DNA of 64,000 bases from Desulfosporosinus metallidurans (GCF_001936615.1 NZ_MLBF01000003.1:62001-126000), one strand, 5' to 3'. Counted from the first letter of the stretch, positions 18,529-29,164 are shown. Notes: generated by a model not told the origin, from the sequence alone. Program-made: numbers and translations.

Positions 18529-19133
18529 ACAGACTCCCCCTTAAAAACAAACGGTTTCCGTTTTACTCGGCATTTCTCAGCGACAAGAATACTTTTTAGT
18601 TTATCGACAGCAACAGGAACTTCATCGTTAACAACAACATAATCATACTCACTCACATATTCCAGCTCCTGAATTGCTTTGGCTAATCGCTTCTGAATGA
18701 CTTCTTCAGTCTCTGTTCCGCGTTTGTGGATGCGTTCAGAGAGAACATCCAGGGAAGGTGGTACGATAAAGGTAAACACACCTTGAGGAAACCGCTTTTT
18801 GATTTGCAATGCGCCTTGGATTTCAATTTCTAAAATAACATCCAGGCCCTCCTGGAGCGCTTGTTCGACAGCGAATCGTGGCGTCCCGTAGTAATTATCA
18901 CAGAACTCGGCCCATTCCAGCAATTCGTCACGAGCAATCATGGATTCAAATTCATTCCTCGTACCAAAATAATAATGGATCCCTTCCACTTCCCCAGGGC
19001 GCGGGGATCGTGTTGACAATGAGACAGAATATCTAAGACTGGGCATTTGACGCAGCAATTCTTGACAAAGCGTTCCTTTACCCGCTCCAGAAGGACCTGA
19101 TAGTACAATTAGTAAGCCTTGACTTTTTTCCAC
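18525..19133 (-). CDS. gmk: Guanylate kinase
   Basis: 202 residues. The P-loop LSGPSGAGKGTLC is at about 11-23, the GMP-binding SLSTRSPRPGEVEG near 38-51 and IEIQGALQIKK near 103. It phosphorylates GMP to GDP with ATP. I read the start as GTG at 19133 behind AGGGGTG. It ends in an ATGA overlap with rpoZ and begins nine bases past the end of remA. The remA-gmk-rpoZ-coaBC order is widely conserved in Firmicutes. Confidence 0.96.
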   Translation of the reverse strand: MEKSQGLLIVLSGPSGAGKGTLCQELLRQMPSLRYSVSLSTRSPRPGEVEGIHYYFGTRNEFESMIARDELLEWAEFCDNYYGTPRFAVEQALQEGLDVILEIEIQGALQIKKRFPQGVFTFIVPPSLDVLSERIHKRGTETEEVIQKRLAKAIQELEYVSEYDYVVVNDEVPVAVDKLKSILVAEKCRVKRKPFVFKGESV

Positions 19134-19142
19134 GCTACACCC

Positions 19143-19418
19143 CTAATCTGCTGGGTCTTCTGCGTGTGTACTGGGCTCTTTGCTGGAAAGACGATGAGCC
19201 ACTGTTTCAGGTTGAACTGCAGAAAGAATTACATGATGACTGTCACAGATAATCACAGCACGTGTACGCCGACCATACGTTGCATCTATAAGCATGCCCG
19301 CGTCACGCGCTTCTTGAATGATGCGTTTGATTGGAGCGGATTCCGGGCTTACAATGGAGATAATTCGGTTGGCAGATACTATATTGCCAAACCCAATGTT
19401 AATGAGTTTAATGTCCAA
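19143..19418 (-). CDS. remA: RemA-family DNA-binding regulator (DUF370)
   Basis: 91 residues. The body matches RemA/DUF370: [40 protein letters not shown] and [16 protein letters not shown]. In Bacillus subtilis RemA forms ring-like oligomers that bind DNA and activate biofilm and osmoprotection genes. Its targets here are unknown. The start is a TTG at 19418, set by GGAGG seven bases upstream. The 20-residue polar C-terminal tail is variable in the family. Confidence 0.93.
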   Translation of the reverse strand: MDIKLINIGFGNIVSANRIISIVSPESAPIKRIIQEARDAGMLIDATYGRRTRAVIICDSHHVILSAVQPETVAHRLSSKEPSTHAEDPAD

Positions 19419-19431
19419 GGTGAGTCCTCCA

Positions 19432-20310
19432 TTACTCTAAATTTTGAATTTGCTCGCGTACCTTCTCTAATTCACTTTTCACACTAACCACCATTTGACC
19501 AATCCCTAAATCATTTGCTTTTGATCCAATGGTATTAATTTCTCGGTTCAATTCCTGAACTAAAAAATCCAGTTTGCGCCCCACTGGTTCGCAACTTTGC
19601 AAGGCGTCACGACATTGAGCCAAATGGCTGTCAAAACGTACCAACTCTTCTGTAATTGATGTGCGCTCCGCAAAGTAGACCACTTCATTCGTAAGTCGAG
19701 CCGCATCCAATTCAACCCCGCCTAAGAGGGTTTGAATGCGTTCCTGCAGGCGTTCTTGGTACTCTGTTACGACCAAAGGTGCACGCTCGGCAATCGTCTG
19801 TAGAAACTCAGTAATGAGATCAAGCCTTTGTAATAGATCGATCGTTAGCTTTTCTCCTTCAGTACGGCGCATTTGCTCGAAACCATCGGAGGCCTTCATA
19901 AGTGCTTCAGCACAAGTCCCCCATAAAACATCAAGCTCAATTTCTGGCTCTTCAACCGCAAGAACCTCCGGTAAAGCAACTAAACGGTAAATATCCGCTT
20001 CATACGGAGTATTTATGGCTGAGGCAAGATCCCTCAATGACTTATCATACGACAGCGCTAATTCTTTGTCAACCTTCACCAATCTCTTTCTTCCTTCAGT
20101 TTCCACCACATTGATAAACACTTCTATTCGTCCACGTTGAAACTTTTCTTGTATGGTTTTGCGTATCCGTCCGTCAAACCCCACAAAATTACGTGGAGAC
20201 CTTACAACAATCTCTAAGAATCTATGGTTAACGGATTTAAGCTCTACTGAGAACTGATAACCGTTCCCACTCGCCTCTCCCCGCCCGAATCCTGTCATAC
20301 TATTTGCCAT
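19432..20310 (-). CDS. yicC: YicC-family endoribonuclease
   Basis: 292 residues, with the family start [31 protein letters not shown] near 25 and the C-terminal DUF1732 region ending in [20 protein letters not shown]. YicC-like proteins are endoribonucleases associated with RNA turnover; the role in Clostridia is not fixed. It heads the yicC-remA-gmk-rpoZ-coaBC run. Its ribosome site (GGGTGAT) lies in the 3' arm of an 8-base-pair perfect hairpin, which may limit translation. Confidence 0.93.
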   Translation of the reverse strand: MANSMTGFGRGEASGNGYQFSVELKSVNHRFLEIVVRSPRNFVGFDGRIRKTIQEKFQRGRIEVFINVVETEGRKRLVKVDKELALSYDKSLRDLASAINTPYEADIYRLVALPEVLAVEEPEIELDVLWGTCAEALMKASDGFEQMRRTEGEKLTIDLLQRLDLITEFLQTIAERAPLVVTEYQERLQERIQTLLGGVELDAARLTNEVVYFAERTSITEELVRFDSHLAQCRDALQSCEPVGRKLDFLVQELNREINTIGSKANDLGIGQMVVSVKSELEKVREQIQNLE

Positions 20311-20315
20311 TTATC

Positions 20316-20343
20316 ACCCGGTTTAACCACCTAACAACCGGGT
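20316..20343 (-). promoter_or_regulatory. Hairpin that covers the yicC ribosome binding site
   Basis: On the minus strand ACCCGGTT at 20343-20336 pairs perfectly with AACCGGGT at 20323-20316, with a 12-base loop. The second arm contains the GGGT of the only ribosome site before the yicC ATG at 20310. This suggests translational control by RNA folding, but I see no known riboswitch core upstream. Confidence 0.5.
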
Positions 20344-20469
20344 TGCTCACCCCTTTGTAATTTATTAAGATCCTTTAAGCTTTGCCTTTTAATTTGGATA
20401 GACATGCCTAACTATAGTATAACAGATCGGGCAAGTAATTTCCTTTCACCGCAGCTTCGCCCAGAAGCA

Positions 20470-20505
20470 GCAAAGAGCCTTCCACGTTTGTGAAAGGCTC
20501 TTGCT
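20470..20505 (-). terminator. Terminator-like hairpin after dapL
   Basis: AAGAGCCTTTC pairs with GAAGGCTCTT around a short loop, about 45 bases past the dapL stop codon, followed by TTTGCTGC. The T-run is short, so efficiency is uncertain. The remainder of 20311-20550 holds the yicC leader and a TATACT element. Confidence 0.65.
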
Positions 20506-20550
20506 ATTTGCAACACAATAATTAACCAACTACTATCATCTTATTCTTGC

Positions 20551-21723
20551 CTAAAATTCGAATTTCCCAAGGTTATCCTGTAAGCGCCTCAGTGCTTCCC
20601 GAAGTCTCTCTGTACTAATCGTCAACGAAATACGGAAGTAACCCTCACCATATTCCCCATAGCCATTGCCAGGAGTAAGTACCACACCCGTCTTATCTAA
20701 GACTAACTCGCAGAAAGAAGCTGAGCTAAACCCTTTAGGTACTTTGGGCCAAACATAGATCGTAGCCTTAGGCCGTTCCACCTTCCATCCGAGTGCAGTC
20801 AGTCCTTCAATAACGATATCTTGTCGTTCCTGATAGATCTTGCGAATTTCCTCGATAATGTCCTGATTTCCCAAAAGTCCTTCAATCGAAGCCTCTTGGA
20901 TTGCTTGAAAAACTCCCGAGTCAATGTTCGATTTGATACGACCTAAAGCTTCAATGACCCTTGCATTTCCTGCCGCCCAACCAATTCTCCAGCCCGTCAT
21001 ATTATAAGTTTTGGACATTGAATGGAACTCAATCCCAACTTCTTTGGCCCCTGGAACCTCTAGGAAACTCAAAGGCTTGTACCCCTGAAAAGCAATTTCC
21101 GAGTAAGGACCATCATGGCAAACAATGATGTCATATTTCTTAGCAAAGGCAATCACTTTTAAATAAAAGCTTTCATCTGCAATGGCACCGGTGGGGTTAT
21201 TGGGATAATTCAAGAACATCAGTTTCGCCTTTTGAGCCACCTCTGCTGGGATCGCGTCTAAGTCAGGCAAGAAACCGTTTTCTTCCTTGAGCGGCATAGT
21301 ATACGGAACTCCGCCCGCCAGCAAGGTCCCAACGGCATAGACTGGATAACCAGGATCAGGAATCAAGGCAATATCTCCTGGATTAATGTAACAAAACGCG
21401 ATGTGGGCAATCCCTTCTTTAGATCCGATCAGAGTAACCACTTCTGTTTTCGGATCAAGTTCAATATTCGAACGTCGTTTATACCACTCCGCCACCGCTG
21501 AGCGAAACTCTAACATGCCTACATAAGAAGGGTAACGATGATTCTCTGGGTTGTGTGCTGCTTTTATCAACTTGTCAATGATATGATCCGGAGTTGGAAG
21601 ATCAGGATCCCCAATTCCCAGACTAATGACATCCACCCCTTTGGCCTTTGCATCTGCTATTTTTTCGTCAATCCGGGCAAATAAATACGGGGGCAACGCC
21701 TGAATTCGTTGTGCTTCTTCCAT
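20551..21723 (-). CDS. dapL: LL-diaminopimelate aminotransferase (DapL type)
   Basis: 390 residues from the ATG at 21723, which has an AGGAGG site; the frame is open further upstream without one. It is a fold-type I PLP enzyme with NPTGA near residue 170, the DGPYSEIAF segment near 200 and the PLP lysine in [15 protein letters not shown] near 235. The [11 protein letters not shown] start region is typical of LL-DAP aminotransferase. It converts tetrahydrodipicolinate directly to LL-diaminopimelate, bypassing the acyl-intermediate route. dapF, 40 bases upstream, makes the next product, which supports this substrate over a generic aminotransferase. Confidence 0.9.
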   Translation of the reverse strand: MEEAQRIQALPPYLFARIDEKIADAKAKGVDVISLGIGDPDLPTPDHIIDKLIKAAHNPENHRYPSYVGMLEFRSAVAEWYKRRSNIELDPKTEVVTLIGSKEGIAHIAFCYINPGDIALIPDPGYPVYAVGTLLAGGVPYTMPLKEENGFLPDLDAIPAEVAQKAKLMFLNYPNNPTGAIADESFYLKVIAFAKKYDIIVCHDGPYSEIAFQGYKPLSFLEVPGAKEVGIEFHSMSKTYNMTGWRIGWAAGNARVIEALGRIKSNIDSGVFQAIQEASIEGLLGNQDIIEEIRKIYQERQDIVIEGLTALGWKVERPKATIYVWPKVPKGFSSASFCELVLDKTGVVLTPGNGYGEYGEGYFRISLTISTERLREALRRLQDNLGKFEF

Positions 21724-21763
21724 AATCAGAAAATCCTCCTTCGATGCTTTGATCAAACTAGAT

Positions 21764-22600
21764 CTAAGATTCCAACCACATACCCTTAAACACATAAGTA
21801 GCAGGACCTGTCATATAGACGTGATTGTCTGGTCCCCATTCAATAAATAAATCTCCACCCGGCAAATGAACGGTCACGGCACGTTCTGTCTTCTGGTTGA
21901 GCACCGCGGCTACCGTAGCGCCACATGCACCCGTACCGCAGGCCAGCGTCGGTCCAGCACCCCGCTCCCATACTTTCATGGTCATTTCACGAGGGGAATC
22001 GATACGAATGAACTCAACATTGGTTTTACGAGGAAACAACGGATGTTTTTCAATCGCCGGACCAATACGTTCAAAATCAAGCGTATCAAAATCCTCCACA
22101 AAGATGACACAGTGCGGGTTCCCCATGGAAACTGCCGTGTATTGGAAGGTTTCCCCAAATACTTCGAGTGGCTGCCCAACCACCGGTTCTGCTTGGCCCA
22201 GAACAGGAATAAGGTCGGCCCGTAAAATAGGCTCACCCATATCCACCCGCACTCCTTGAACCTGGCCTTCTTGGATATTAAGTCCTAAGGTTAAGACCCC
22301 AGCAAGAGTTTCAACACGCATTGGGTTATGTAGGATAATCCCTTGATCGTAAACATACCGTGCAAAACAGCGTGAAGCATTCCCACACATTTCTGGTTCG
22401 GATCCGTCTGGATTAAAGATGCGCATCCGAGCATCTGCGGCTTTCGAAGGGAGTATTACGGCTAACCCATCTCCGCCGATGCCAAACTGTCGGTGGCAGA
22501 GCTTTTGGGCCAACTTCGGATAATCCACGTCGGCTGAAACAGAAAAATGGTCTAGGAAAACAAAATCATTCCCCAGACCATGCATTTTAATGAATTCCAT
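21764..22600 (-). CDS. dapF: Diaminopimelate epimerase
   Basis: 278 residues. Both catalytic cysteines are in context: [13 protein letters not shown] near residue 75 and [15 protein letters not shown] near 218. It also starts with the family [12 protein letters not shown]. It isomerises LL-diaminopimelate to the meso form used in peptidoglycan and lysine synthesis. The ATG at 22600 has GGGGGGAG upstream; the open frame extends to 22621. It precedes dapL on the same strand, so the two consecutive pathway enzymes are adjacent. Confidence 0.96.
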   Translation of the reverse strand: MEFIKMHGLGNDFVFLDHFSVSADVDYPKLAQKLCHRQFGIGGDGLAVILPSKAADARMRIFNPDGSEPEMCGNASRCFARYVYDQGIILHNPMRVETLAGVLTLGLNIQEGQVQGVRVDMGEPILRADLIPVLGQAEPVVGQPLEVFGETFQYTAVSMGNPHCVIFVEDFDTLDFERIGPAIEKHPLFPRKTNVEFIRIDSPREMTMKVWERGAGPTLACGTGACGATVAAVLNQKTERAVTVHLPGGDLFIEWGPDNHVYMTGPATYVFKGMWLES

Positions 22601-22737
22601 CGTGCTCCCCCCAGTTTTCAATATCCTACGTATTATCTCCTTAAAAGGATACTACGCCGGATGAAGTGGGTCAACCTTTTGAACCAAGTATACACGAGGA
22701 GAGAGGGAGTTATACATAATACCCGTTTAATAAACGT

Positions 22738-25476
22738 TTATCCCTTGGCTAGAGACGGTTTTCCTTGCCAGCTAGTTTTAAGGAGCCGAGCAAATCCAAT
22801 CAAAACAGACGGTCCTCCAGCTACGCACAGGATAAAAACCCATTGCCAACTTTGTAAAGGTGCAGTCTTAAAGATTACTTGTAACGGCGGGAGATAAATG
22901 ACGCTAAGCTGCATGATCGTCGAAACCAGCACTGCTCCAACAAGATAGGGATTTGTGAAGAGACCCACTTCGAAGATCCCTCGCTCTTCAGACCGACAAT
23001 CAAAGACATGGAACAACTGAGAAAATACCAGCGTTGTAAAGGCCATAGTCCGAGCACCTAACATGTTGACCCCCATCAAGAGCCCAACAACGAACACCAA
23101 AAGCGTTCCCAGTCCGATCATGGTCCCCCGCACCCCAATTTTTCGGGCCAAGCCGCGCGCAAAGATACTCTCTCCCGGCGCCCTAGGGGGACGATTCATA
23201 ATGCCCGGTTCTGCTCCGTCGACTCCCAACGCCATCGCAGGTAAGCCGTCTGTGACAAGATTAACCCAAAGGATTTGAATCGGAAGTAACGGAAGTGGTA
23301 AACCCACGAGTGTCGCCAAAAACATGGTTAGAACCTCTCCCAAATTACAAGAAAGTAAGTAACGTATAAACTTGCGGATGTTATCGTAAATCCCCCGGCC
23401 CTCTTCCACGGCGGCTACAATCGTCGCAAAATTATCATCCCCCAAAACCATCGACGAAGCTTCCTTGGTTACATCTGTTCCTGTTAGGCCCATAGCTACC
23501 CCGATGTCCGCCTCTTTGACCGCCGGAGCATCGTTAACCCCGTCACCCGTCATGGCAACCACTTGCCCACGTCTTTTAAAGGCGCGCACAATTCGCAATT
23601 TATCTTTTGGAGTCACACGGGCATATACGGAAATATCCATGACCCTTTCGCTTAAATCCTGATCCGACATCCGCTCCAGGTCTTCTCCTGAAACCACCCC
23701 GCCGCCCATTCCTCGTAAAATCCCCAACTCATGAGCGACGGCTTCAGCGGTCAAGCGATGATCCCCCGTTATCATGACCGGTTTAATACCCGCCTGCCGA
23801 CAAATTTTAATCGCTTTAATGGCACTGGGGCGCGGTGGATCAATCATTCCCAAGAGTCCGACAAACGTCAACCCCCGCTCAACATGCTCATCGAGTGGCT
23901 CAGCATCTGACAACGGTTTTTCAGCAACAGCCAGAACGCGGAGAGCATGCCGTGCCATTTCATCATTGGCTCGCATAATGCTTTGCTTGCGTGCAGGGGA
24001 TAATTCCACTACCCCATTGGCTGTCAACTCCTGTTGGCAAAGTTGCAAAACCCTATCCGGAGCCCCTTTGACATAGGCTCTCCGCCCCTGTTTCGTCTGA
24101 TAAACCACACTCATTCGCTTGCGGTCCGAGTCAAACGGCAATTCTCCAATCCGCTCTTGTTTCCGTTCCAAGACCTCACGCCATATTCCCGCCTTTGCGG
24201 CAGCTACTAGAATCGCCCCTTCTGTCGGATCTCCCTCAATCCCCCAAGGAGCATCCTTTCCCTTAGAACGAAACAGCCCCGCAACTTGAACCCCCTTTTT
24301 GGTCAACGTGGAATTGTTACACAGTGCTGCAATCTTTAAAGCCGCGTTGAGGGGATCCTTTTCTTTCTCCGGATCAGCCCCCTGGAATTCCCCTTTAGGA
24401 TCATACCCTTGCCCAGAAACAGTAATCTTTCGTCCATCCGAGTAAATCTGGCGTACTGTCATTTCATTTTGAGTCAGAGTCCCCGTCTTGTCGGAGCAAA
24501 TCACCGTCGCACACCCCAACGTTTCCACTGCAGGAAGTTTCCGAATGATCGCTTGCCTCTTCACCATCCGTTGCACCCCTACCGCCAAAGCCACAGTGAC
24601 GATCGCCGGTAAACCTTCGGGAATGGCTGCCACTGCTAACGACACTCCGGTGAAGAACATTTTATAGAAATCCTCTCCCCGCAAAATACCCGTAACCACC
24701 ACAGCGACACAGACAAGCACGCTGATCAAAACCAACCATTTACCGAGTTCAGCCAAACGCTTCTGCAAAGGAGTTTCTTCCTCCTCCACACTTTGGATCA
24801 TTCCGGCGATGACGCCCATCTCCGTTTCCATACCAGTGGCCACGACAACACCAGCGCCCCGACCGTTAACCACTGAGGTTCCCATATACCCCATATTTTT
24901 GCGATCCGCCATGGGTGTAAGTTCTTCCTGGAGCGGTGAAATACTTTTGCCCACAGGATGGGATTCCCCCGTCAATGCGGACTCTTCCACTTGAATATTG
25001 GCAGCCTGAATCCAACGCACATCTGCTGGTATACGATCTCCAGCTTCAAGTAGCACAATATCTCCCGGCACAACGTCTGCAGCCGGAATCCGTTGCTCGG
25101 TCCCTTCCCGTAACACCCGTGCTTCAGGAGCAGTAAGGGAACGAAGGGATTCCATGGAACGCTCCGCGCGAAACTCCTGAACAAAACCGAGAATAGCATT
25201 GATGATAAGAATCGCCAAGATCGTGATGGCATCTGCTATTTCCCCTAGAAGTCCAGAGACTACCGTGGCCGCCAGTAAGACTAAAACCATAAAATCTTTA
25301 AATTGACCTAGGAACAAGAACACAGGGTGAACCCCTTTTTTGACCGCTAGGACGTTTTTGCCGACCTCTTGCAATCTTCGACGAACCTCTTTAACATTTA
25401 ACCCTTTGCCCGGATGTACGTCCAAGGCCTTGGCCACATCCAGCCAAGGCAAAACATGCCATGCCTGTTGCCGCAT
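22738..25476 (-). CDS. Calcium-transporting P-type ATPase (P2 type)
   Basis: 912 residues. Domain order: N-terminal cation ATPase domain, actuator loop with LTGES near 168-172, membrane motif PEGLP at 286-290 (the P2A calcium signature), phosphorylated aspartate 329 in [10 protein letters not shown], nucleotide-binding domain with KGAPD near 480, hinge [22 protein letters not shown] near 640 and about six C-terminal membrane helices. It pumps a divalent cation, probably calcium, out of the cell at the cost of ATP. AAAGGAGGAG precedes the ATG. It diverges from rqcH. Sodium or manganese as substrate cannot be excluded. Confidence 0.93.
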   Translation of the reverse strand: MRQQAWHVLPWLDVAKALDVHPGKGLNVKEVRRRLQEVGKNVLAVKKGVHPVFLFLGQFKDFMVLVLLAATVVSGLLGEIADAITILAILIINAILGFVQEFRAERSMESLRSLTAPEARVLREGTEQRIPAADVVPGDIVLLEAGDRIPADVRWIQAANIQVEESALTGESHPVGKSISPLQEELTPMADRKNMGYMGTSVVNGRGAGVVVATGMETEMGVIAGMIQSVEEEETPLQKRLAELGKWLVLISVLVCVAVVVTGILRGEDFYKMFFTGVSLAVAAIPEGLPAIVTVALAVGVQRMVKRQAIIRKLPAVETLGCATVICSDKTGTLTQNEMTVRQIYSDGRKITVSGQGYDPKGEFQGADPEKEKDPLNAALKIAALCNNSTLTKKGVQVAGLFRSKGKDAPWGIEGDPTEGAILVAAAKAGIWREVLERKQERIGELPFDSDRKRMSVVYQTKQGRRAYVKGAPDRVLQLCQQELTANGVVELSPARKQSIMRANDEMARHALRVLAVAEKPLSDAEPLDEHVERGLTFVGLLGMIDPPRPSAIKAIKICRQAGIKPVMITGDHRLTAEAVAHELGILRGMGGGVVSGEDLERMSDQDLSERVMDISVYARVTPKDKLRIVRAFKRRGQVVAMTGDGVNDAPAVKEADIGVAMGLTGTDVTKEASSMVLGDDNFATIVAAVEEGRGIYDNIRKFIRYLLSCNLGEVLTMFLATLVGLPLPLLPIQILWVNLVTDGLPAMALGVDGAEPGIMNRPPRAPGESIFARGLARKIGVRGTMIGLGTLLVFVVGLLMGVNMLGARTMAFTTLVFSQLFHVFDCRSEERGIFEVGLFTNPYLVGAVLVSTIMQLSVIYLPPLQVIFKTAPLQSWQWVFILCVAGGPSVLIGFARLLKTSWQGKPSLAKG

Positions 25477-25627
25477 ACCTATTCTCCTCCTTTGTTGTAG
25501 CAGTTAATAAAAGGCTTTGTCCCTTTTGTAGTACATGCTTATTCCCAAAGGGGTCGAAAAATGCCTCGGCAGAACAAGTGTGTTATACTAAAAAGACAAT
25601 TTGAGAGTGATGAAAGGAGTTCCTCCC

Positions 25628-27472
25628 ATGGCCTTAGACGGTGTTACCCTCGCCTATCTCGTGAACGAACTTGCTCCCCTACTAAGCGGGGCACGTATCG
25701 ATAAAATTTCCCAACCTGAAAAGGAGGAAATCCACCTCCAATTGCGGCTGCAGCAAGGTTCTAAGCGCCTCTTACTTAGTACCAGCGCCACCTCCCCCCG
25801 CTTCCACCTCACCCAAGAAAACAAGAAGAATCCTCCATCTCCTCCCATGTTTTGTATGATTTTACGTAAGCACCTCGAGGGTGGCAAAATCGTTGGCTTA
25901 CAGCAAAAAGAACTAGAACGCGTCGTGACCTTTGAAGTTCAAAATTACAACGACCGTGGGGATTTAGTCACCCTGCATCTTCACTTAGAAATCATGGGCA
26001 AGCACAGTAATCTCATCCTGGTTGATCCGACGACTAGTACAATCCTTGACGGTCTGAAGCGCTATTCACATGCCACAAGCCGCTATCGCGAGGTCTTACC
26101 CGGAAGAACCTATCTAGCTCCCCCCTCTCAGGGAAAACAGCCTCCTTTAGAGGACGAAGAACAATGGCGACAGGCCCTTTACGAAGAAGATCTCGACCGT
26201 CCCATTACCAGCCTACTACTCGCCCGTTTTGCCGGCATTAGCCCTGAGTTGGCGCGTGAAATTGTAGTTCAAGCTGGCTTGAACATAGAAAGTCTCCTTC
26301 ATCATTGCGGAGATATTGATGTTTCACGGCTTTTCCAAGCTTATCGTAGGTTATGTAATCCTGAAGGAGTTCTTGAAATTCAACCTTGCCTCTATTATAA
26401 TCATGCCCCCCAAACTTCCCCTGTGGCCTTTAGTTTTGTTCCCTTTCAGCAATACCAAGAGTTAAGAAAGGAAACCACGCCCACATTAAATGACGCCATC
26501 ACAAGCTTTTATCAGTCGAAATCCTCTAACAACACGCTTGAATCGAAAAGGGGCTCTCTGCGGAAAATTGTTCAAGAACAGCGCGCCCATTTCAGCAAGA
26601 AACTTAAACTCTATGACGAAGCCATGACCAGCGCCACTTCCAGTCTTGCTTATCAAAAATGGGGAGAACTTCTTACTGCTAACCTTCATCGTATTCCTCT
26701 TGGAGTGGCTGAAGTCACGGTTGAAGATTATTATGACCCTTCACTATCTTCCGTGCTCATTCCCCTGAATCCCCATATTAGTGCCATTGATAACGCTCAG
26801 CGCTATTACAAGCTCTATAACAAAGCGAAGGCCACCTTACTCAAAACAAAGCCACTCAAAGAAGCCGCACTCGAAGAAGTGAACTACCTAGATTCCTTAC
26901 GAGTCAGTTTGGATCAGGCATTCACTCTTTCGGAACTTGATGAAATCCATGTCGAACTTGTAAGTCAAGGGTATGTGGCTGGAAAGCATTTGAAAAAGGA
27001 TAACCTTAAACCTAAAAAAGGTCGTCCTAATACGAAGTCGAAGGCCAAAACGAAAGTAAAAGCTCCCAAGGAAGCTGTCCACCCTCGGGTCTATCGTTCG
27101 AGCCAAGGCCGAACTATCTTTGTCGGGAAAAATAATATTCAAAACGATTGGTTGTCCTTGCGCAAAGGCAAACCCAACGATCTTTGGCTTCACGTCAAAC
27201 AAATCCCCGGTTCCCACGTCCTAGTCCCCCTCGAAGATGGAGAAGATTTTCCAGACGACGCCACTCTTGAAGAAGCGGCCGCCCTAGCGATCTATTACAG
27301 CCAGTCTCGCGGTTCTTCTCAAGTGGCCGTGGATTACACGCATGTCAAACAGCTCAAGAAACCTAATTCGGCCAAGCCTGGAATGGTGATCTACGATCAG
27401 AACTGGACCTTATACCTCACGCCTAAACCGGAGGTCTTAGAGCAATTGCTGGCTAGAGAAGAGGAACTATAA
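25628..27472 (+). CDS. rqcH: RqcH/NFACT-family ribosome quality control protein
   Basis: 614 residues. An NFACT-N domain with MALDGVTLAYLVNEL at the start is followed by helix-hairpin-helix and coiled-coil regions (about 320-450), a lysine-rich linker and the C-terminal NFACT-R domain with FVGKNNIQNDWLSL and VDYTHVKQLKKPNSAKPG. RqcH adds alanine tails to stalled nascent chains on free 50S subunits; older names are FbpA or fibronectin-binding protein. The ATG at 25628 with AAAGGAG upstream is the family start; the frame extends to 25601. It runs opposite to the surrounding genes. Confidence 0.94.
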   Translation: MALDGVTLAYLVNELAPLLSGARIDKISQPEKEEIHLQLRLQQGSKRLLLSTSATSPRFHLTQENKKNPPSPPMFCMILRKHLEGGKIVGLQQKELERVVTFEVQNYNDRGDLVTLHLHLEIMGKHSNLILVDPTTSTILDGLKRYSHATSRYREVLPGRTYLAPPSQGKQPPLEDEEQWRQALYEEDLDRPITSLLLARFAGISPELAREIVVQAGLNIESLLHHCGDIDVSRLFQAYRRLCNPEGVLEIQPCLYYNHAPQTSPVAFSFVPFQQYQELRKETTPTLNDAITSFYQSKSSNNTLESKRGSLRKIVQEQRAHFSKKLKLYDEAMTSATSSLAYQKWGELLTANLHRIPLGVAEVTVEDYYDPSLSSVLIPLNPHISAIDNAQRYYKLYNKAKATLLKTKPLKEAALEEVNYLDSLRVSLDQAFTLSELDEIHVELVSQGYVAGKHLKKDNLKPKKGRPNTKSKAKTKVKAPKEAVHPRVYRSSQGRTIFVGKNNIQNDWLSLRKGKPNDLWLHVKQIPGSHVLVPLEDGEDFPDDATLEEAAALAIYYSQSRGSSQVAVDYTHVKQLKKPNSAKPGMVIYDQNWTLYLTPKPEVLEQLLAREEEL

Positions 27473-27496
27473 TAAAAAAGATAGAATAAAAGAGTC

Positions 27497-27525
27497 TTGA
27501 CACCTTGATCCAAATCGGTTAGAAT
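27497..27525 (+). promoter_or_regulatory. Strong sigma-A promoter of the serC-serA unit
   Basis: A perfect TTGACA and a TAGAAT are 17 bases apart. Transcription would begin near 27532, just upstream of the T-box stem I. Confidence 0.8.
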
Positions 27526-27531
27526 CTATAA

Positions 27532-27866
27532 CAATAACTGATTAATACTTAAACACGATGAAGGGAAGTTCTAAGCTCATTTAGTATAGAGAGCTGGCGG
27601 TTGGTGCAAGTCAGTCTAACAAGCTTAAGGATTCCATCCTGGAGTGGCCAATGATGAATTGTGACGGGTTCCGCCCGATAGCGCGGACATAAGTTGGCCG
27701 ATTTGGCAACATAGGTGGCAACGCGGGAATAACCTCTCGTCCTTAATAGGACGAGGGGTTTTGTTTATTTTCAAGCGTCTGTATTCCTATACCTTTTATC
27801 GGTTAAAACTTGGGTGGCACCGCGGAATTTCCCGCCCCAAACTTGGGGGCGGGTTTTATTTTTCTC
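27532..27866 (+). promoter_or_regulatory. Serine T-box leader with two antiterminator/terminator units
   Basis: One stem I region (GATGAAG at the start, AGAGAGC and GGAGTGG in the specifier domain) carries a probable TCC serine specifier codon at 27633-27635. Two T-box sequences follow: AGGTGGCAACGCGGG at 27713-27727 with terminator 1 at 27733-27766, and TGGGTGGCACCGCGG at 27811-27825 with terminator 2 at 27831-27863. Both contain TGGC, which pairs with the GCCA end of a tRNA with discriminator G, as in tRNA-Ser. Only about 45 bases separate the units, too few for a second stem I. Uncharged tRNA-Ser should allow read-through into serC-serA. Confidence 0.88.
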
Positions 27867-27923
27867 AAGATATCCAATATAAAACATATTAACAAAAGAC
27901 TATAAAGGAAGGATTATTAGTGT

Positions 27924-27968
27924 ATGAAACACCATCCTTATAACCGGCATATAGTTCGCCATCGATAG
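27924..27968 (+). CDS. Possible 14-residue leader peptide between the T-box and serC
   Basis: An ATG with AAAGGAAGGA about ten bases upstream opens a 14-codon frame rich in histidine and arginine (MKHHPYNRHIVRHR). It ends 93 bases before serC and lies past the second terminator. I know no family for it. It may be a chance frame or a relic. The 27867-28061 stretch otherwise holds only a weak hairpin (ACTCCC/GGGAGT) and the serC ribosome site. Confidence 0.25.
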   Translation: MKHHPYNRHIVRHR

Positions 27969-28061
27969 AAGGAGAGTACGGGGTACCACTCCCACTTACA
28001 AGAGGCGGGAGTCTCACGATTGGATAAACGAAGCAAGAAAATATTAAAGGAGGATTTTTTA

Positions 28062-29144
28062 ATGGCAAGAGTATTTAATTTTGCAGCGGGACCAGCGGTA
28101 TTACCAGAGGAGGTGCTACGAGAAGCTGCGGAGGAGATGTTAGACTACAATGGCACGGGGATGTCCGTTATGGAGATGAGCCACCGTTCGAAAGCTTTCG
28201 AACAAATTATCACTGATGCTGAAAAAGACTTAAGAGATTTGATGAATATACCTGATAATTACAAGGTACTCTTTCTCCAAGGCGGAGCATCCCAGCAGTT
28301 TGCCATGATTCCTATGAACTTAATGAAAAATAAAGTAGCTGACCACATTAACACAGGACAATGGGCTAAGAAAGCGATTTCTGAAGGTAAATTATATGGG
28401 AAGATTAATGTTCTTGCATCTTCTGAAGATAAGACCTTCACCTATATACCCGATCTCAAAACTATAAAGATTTCTGACGATGCGGACTATGTCTACATCT
28501 GCCATAACAATACAATCTATGGAACAAAATACCATGAATTGCCCGAAACCGGCGACAAGATCTTAGTCGCTGATATGTCTTCGGATATCCTCTCTGAACC
28601 CGTTGATGTCACGAAATATGGTCTTATTTTTGCTGGCGTTCAAAAAAATATTGGTCCCGCAGGTGTGGTTGTGGTCATCATTCGTGAAGATTTGATTACG
28701 GATAATGTACTGCCTGGTACGCCAACGATGTTGAAATATAAAACCCATGCCGATAACAAATCACTTTATAATACTCCTCCGGCCTATGGCATCTATATTT
28801 GCGGTAAAGTATTTAAGTGGGTTAAGAAATTAGGCGGACTCGAGGCAATGAAGAAAAGGAATGAGGAAAAGGCCGCGATTTTATATGATTACCTGGATTC
28901 AAGTAAGCTATTTAAAGGAACAGTCGTCAAGAAGGACCGTTCTTTAATGAATGTGCCTTTTGTTACGGGTTCAGAGGAATTAGATGTTAAATTTGTCAAA
29001 GAAGCAAAAGCTGCTGGTTTTGAGAACTTAAAAGGACACCGAACGGTTGGTGGTATGAGAGCCAGTATCTACAATGCTATGCCCGTCGAAGGGATTAAGG
29101 CTTTAGTTGAATTTATGAAGAACTTTGAAGCAGAAAACAAATAG
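28062..29144 (+). CDS. serC: Phosphoserine aminotransferase
   Basis: 360 residues. It begins with the family ARVFNFAAGPAVLPEEVLREA; GGASQQFAMIPMN near residue 75 and the PLP lysine in FAGVQKNIGPAGV near 196 are visible. It converts 3-phosphohydroxypyruvate and glutamate to phosphoserine. The ATG at 28062 has AAAGGAGG; the open frame reaches 28020 but lacks a site there. It is followed after 20 bases by serA, and both are placed under the serine T-box. Confidence 0.96.
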   Translation: MARVFNFAAGPAVLPEEVLREAAEEMLDYNGTGMSVMEMSHRSKAFEQIITDAEKDLRDLMNIPDNYKVLFLQGGASQQFAMIPMNLMKNKVADHINTGQWAKKAISEGKLYGKINVLASSEDKTFTYIPDLKTIKISDDADYVYICHNNTIYGTKYHELPETGDKILVADMSSDILSEPVDVTKYGLIFAGVQKNIGPAGVVVVIIREDLITDNVLPGTPTMLKYKTHADNKSLYNTPPAYGIYICGKVFKWVKKLGGLEAMKKRNEEKAAILYDYLDSSKLFKGTVVKKDRSLMNVPFVTGSEELDVKFVKEAKAAGFENLKGHRTVGGMRASIYNAMPVEGIKALVEFMKNFEAENK

Positions 29145-29164
29145 GAATTAAGGAGTGGTGTATC

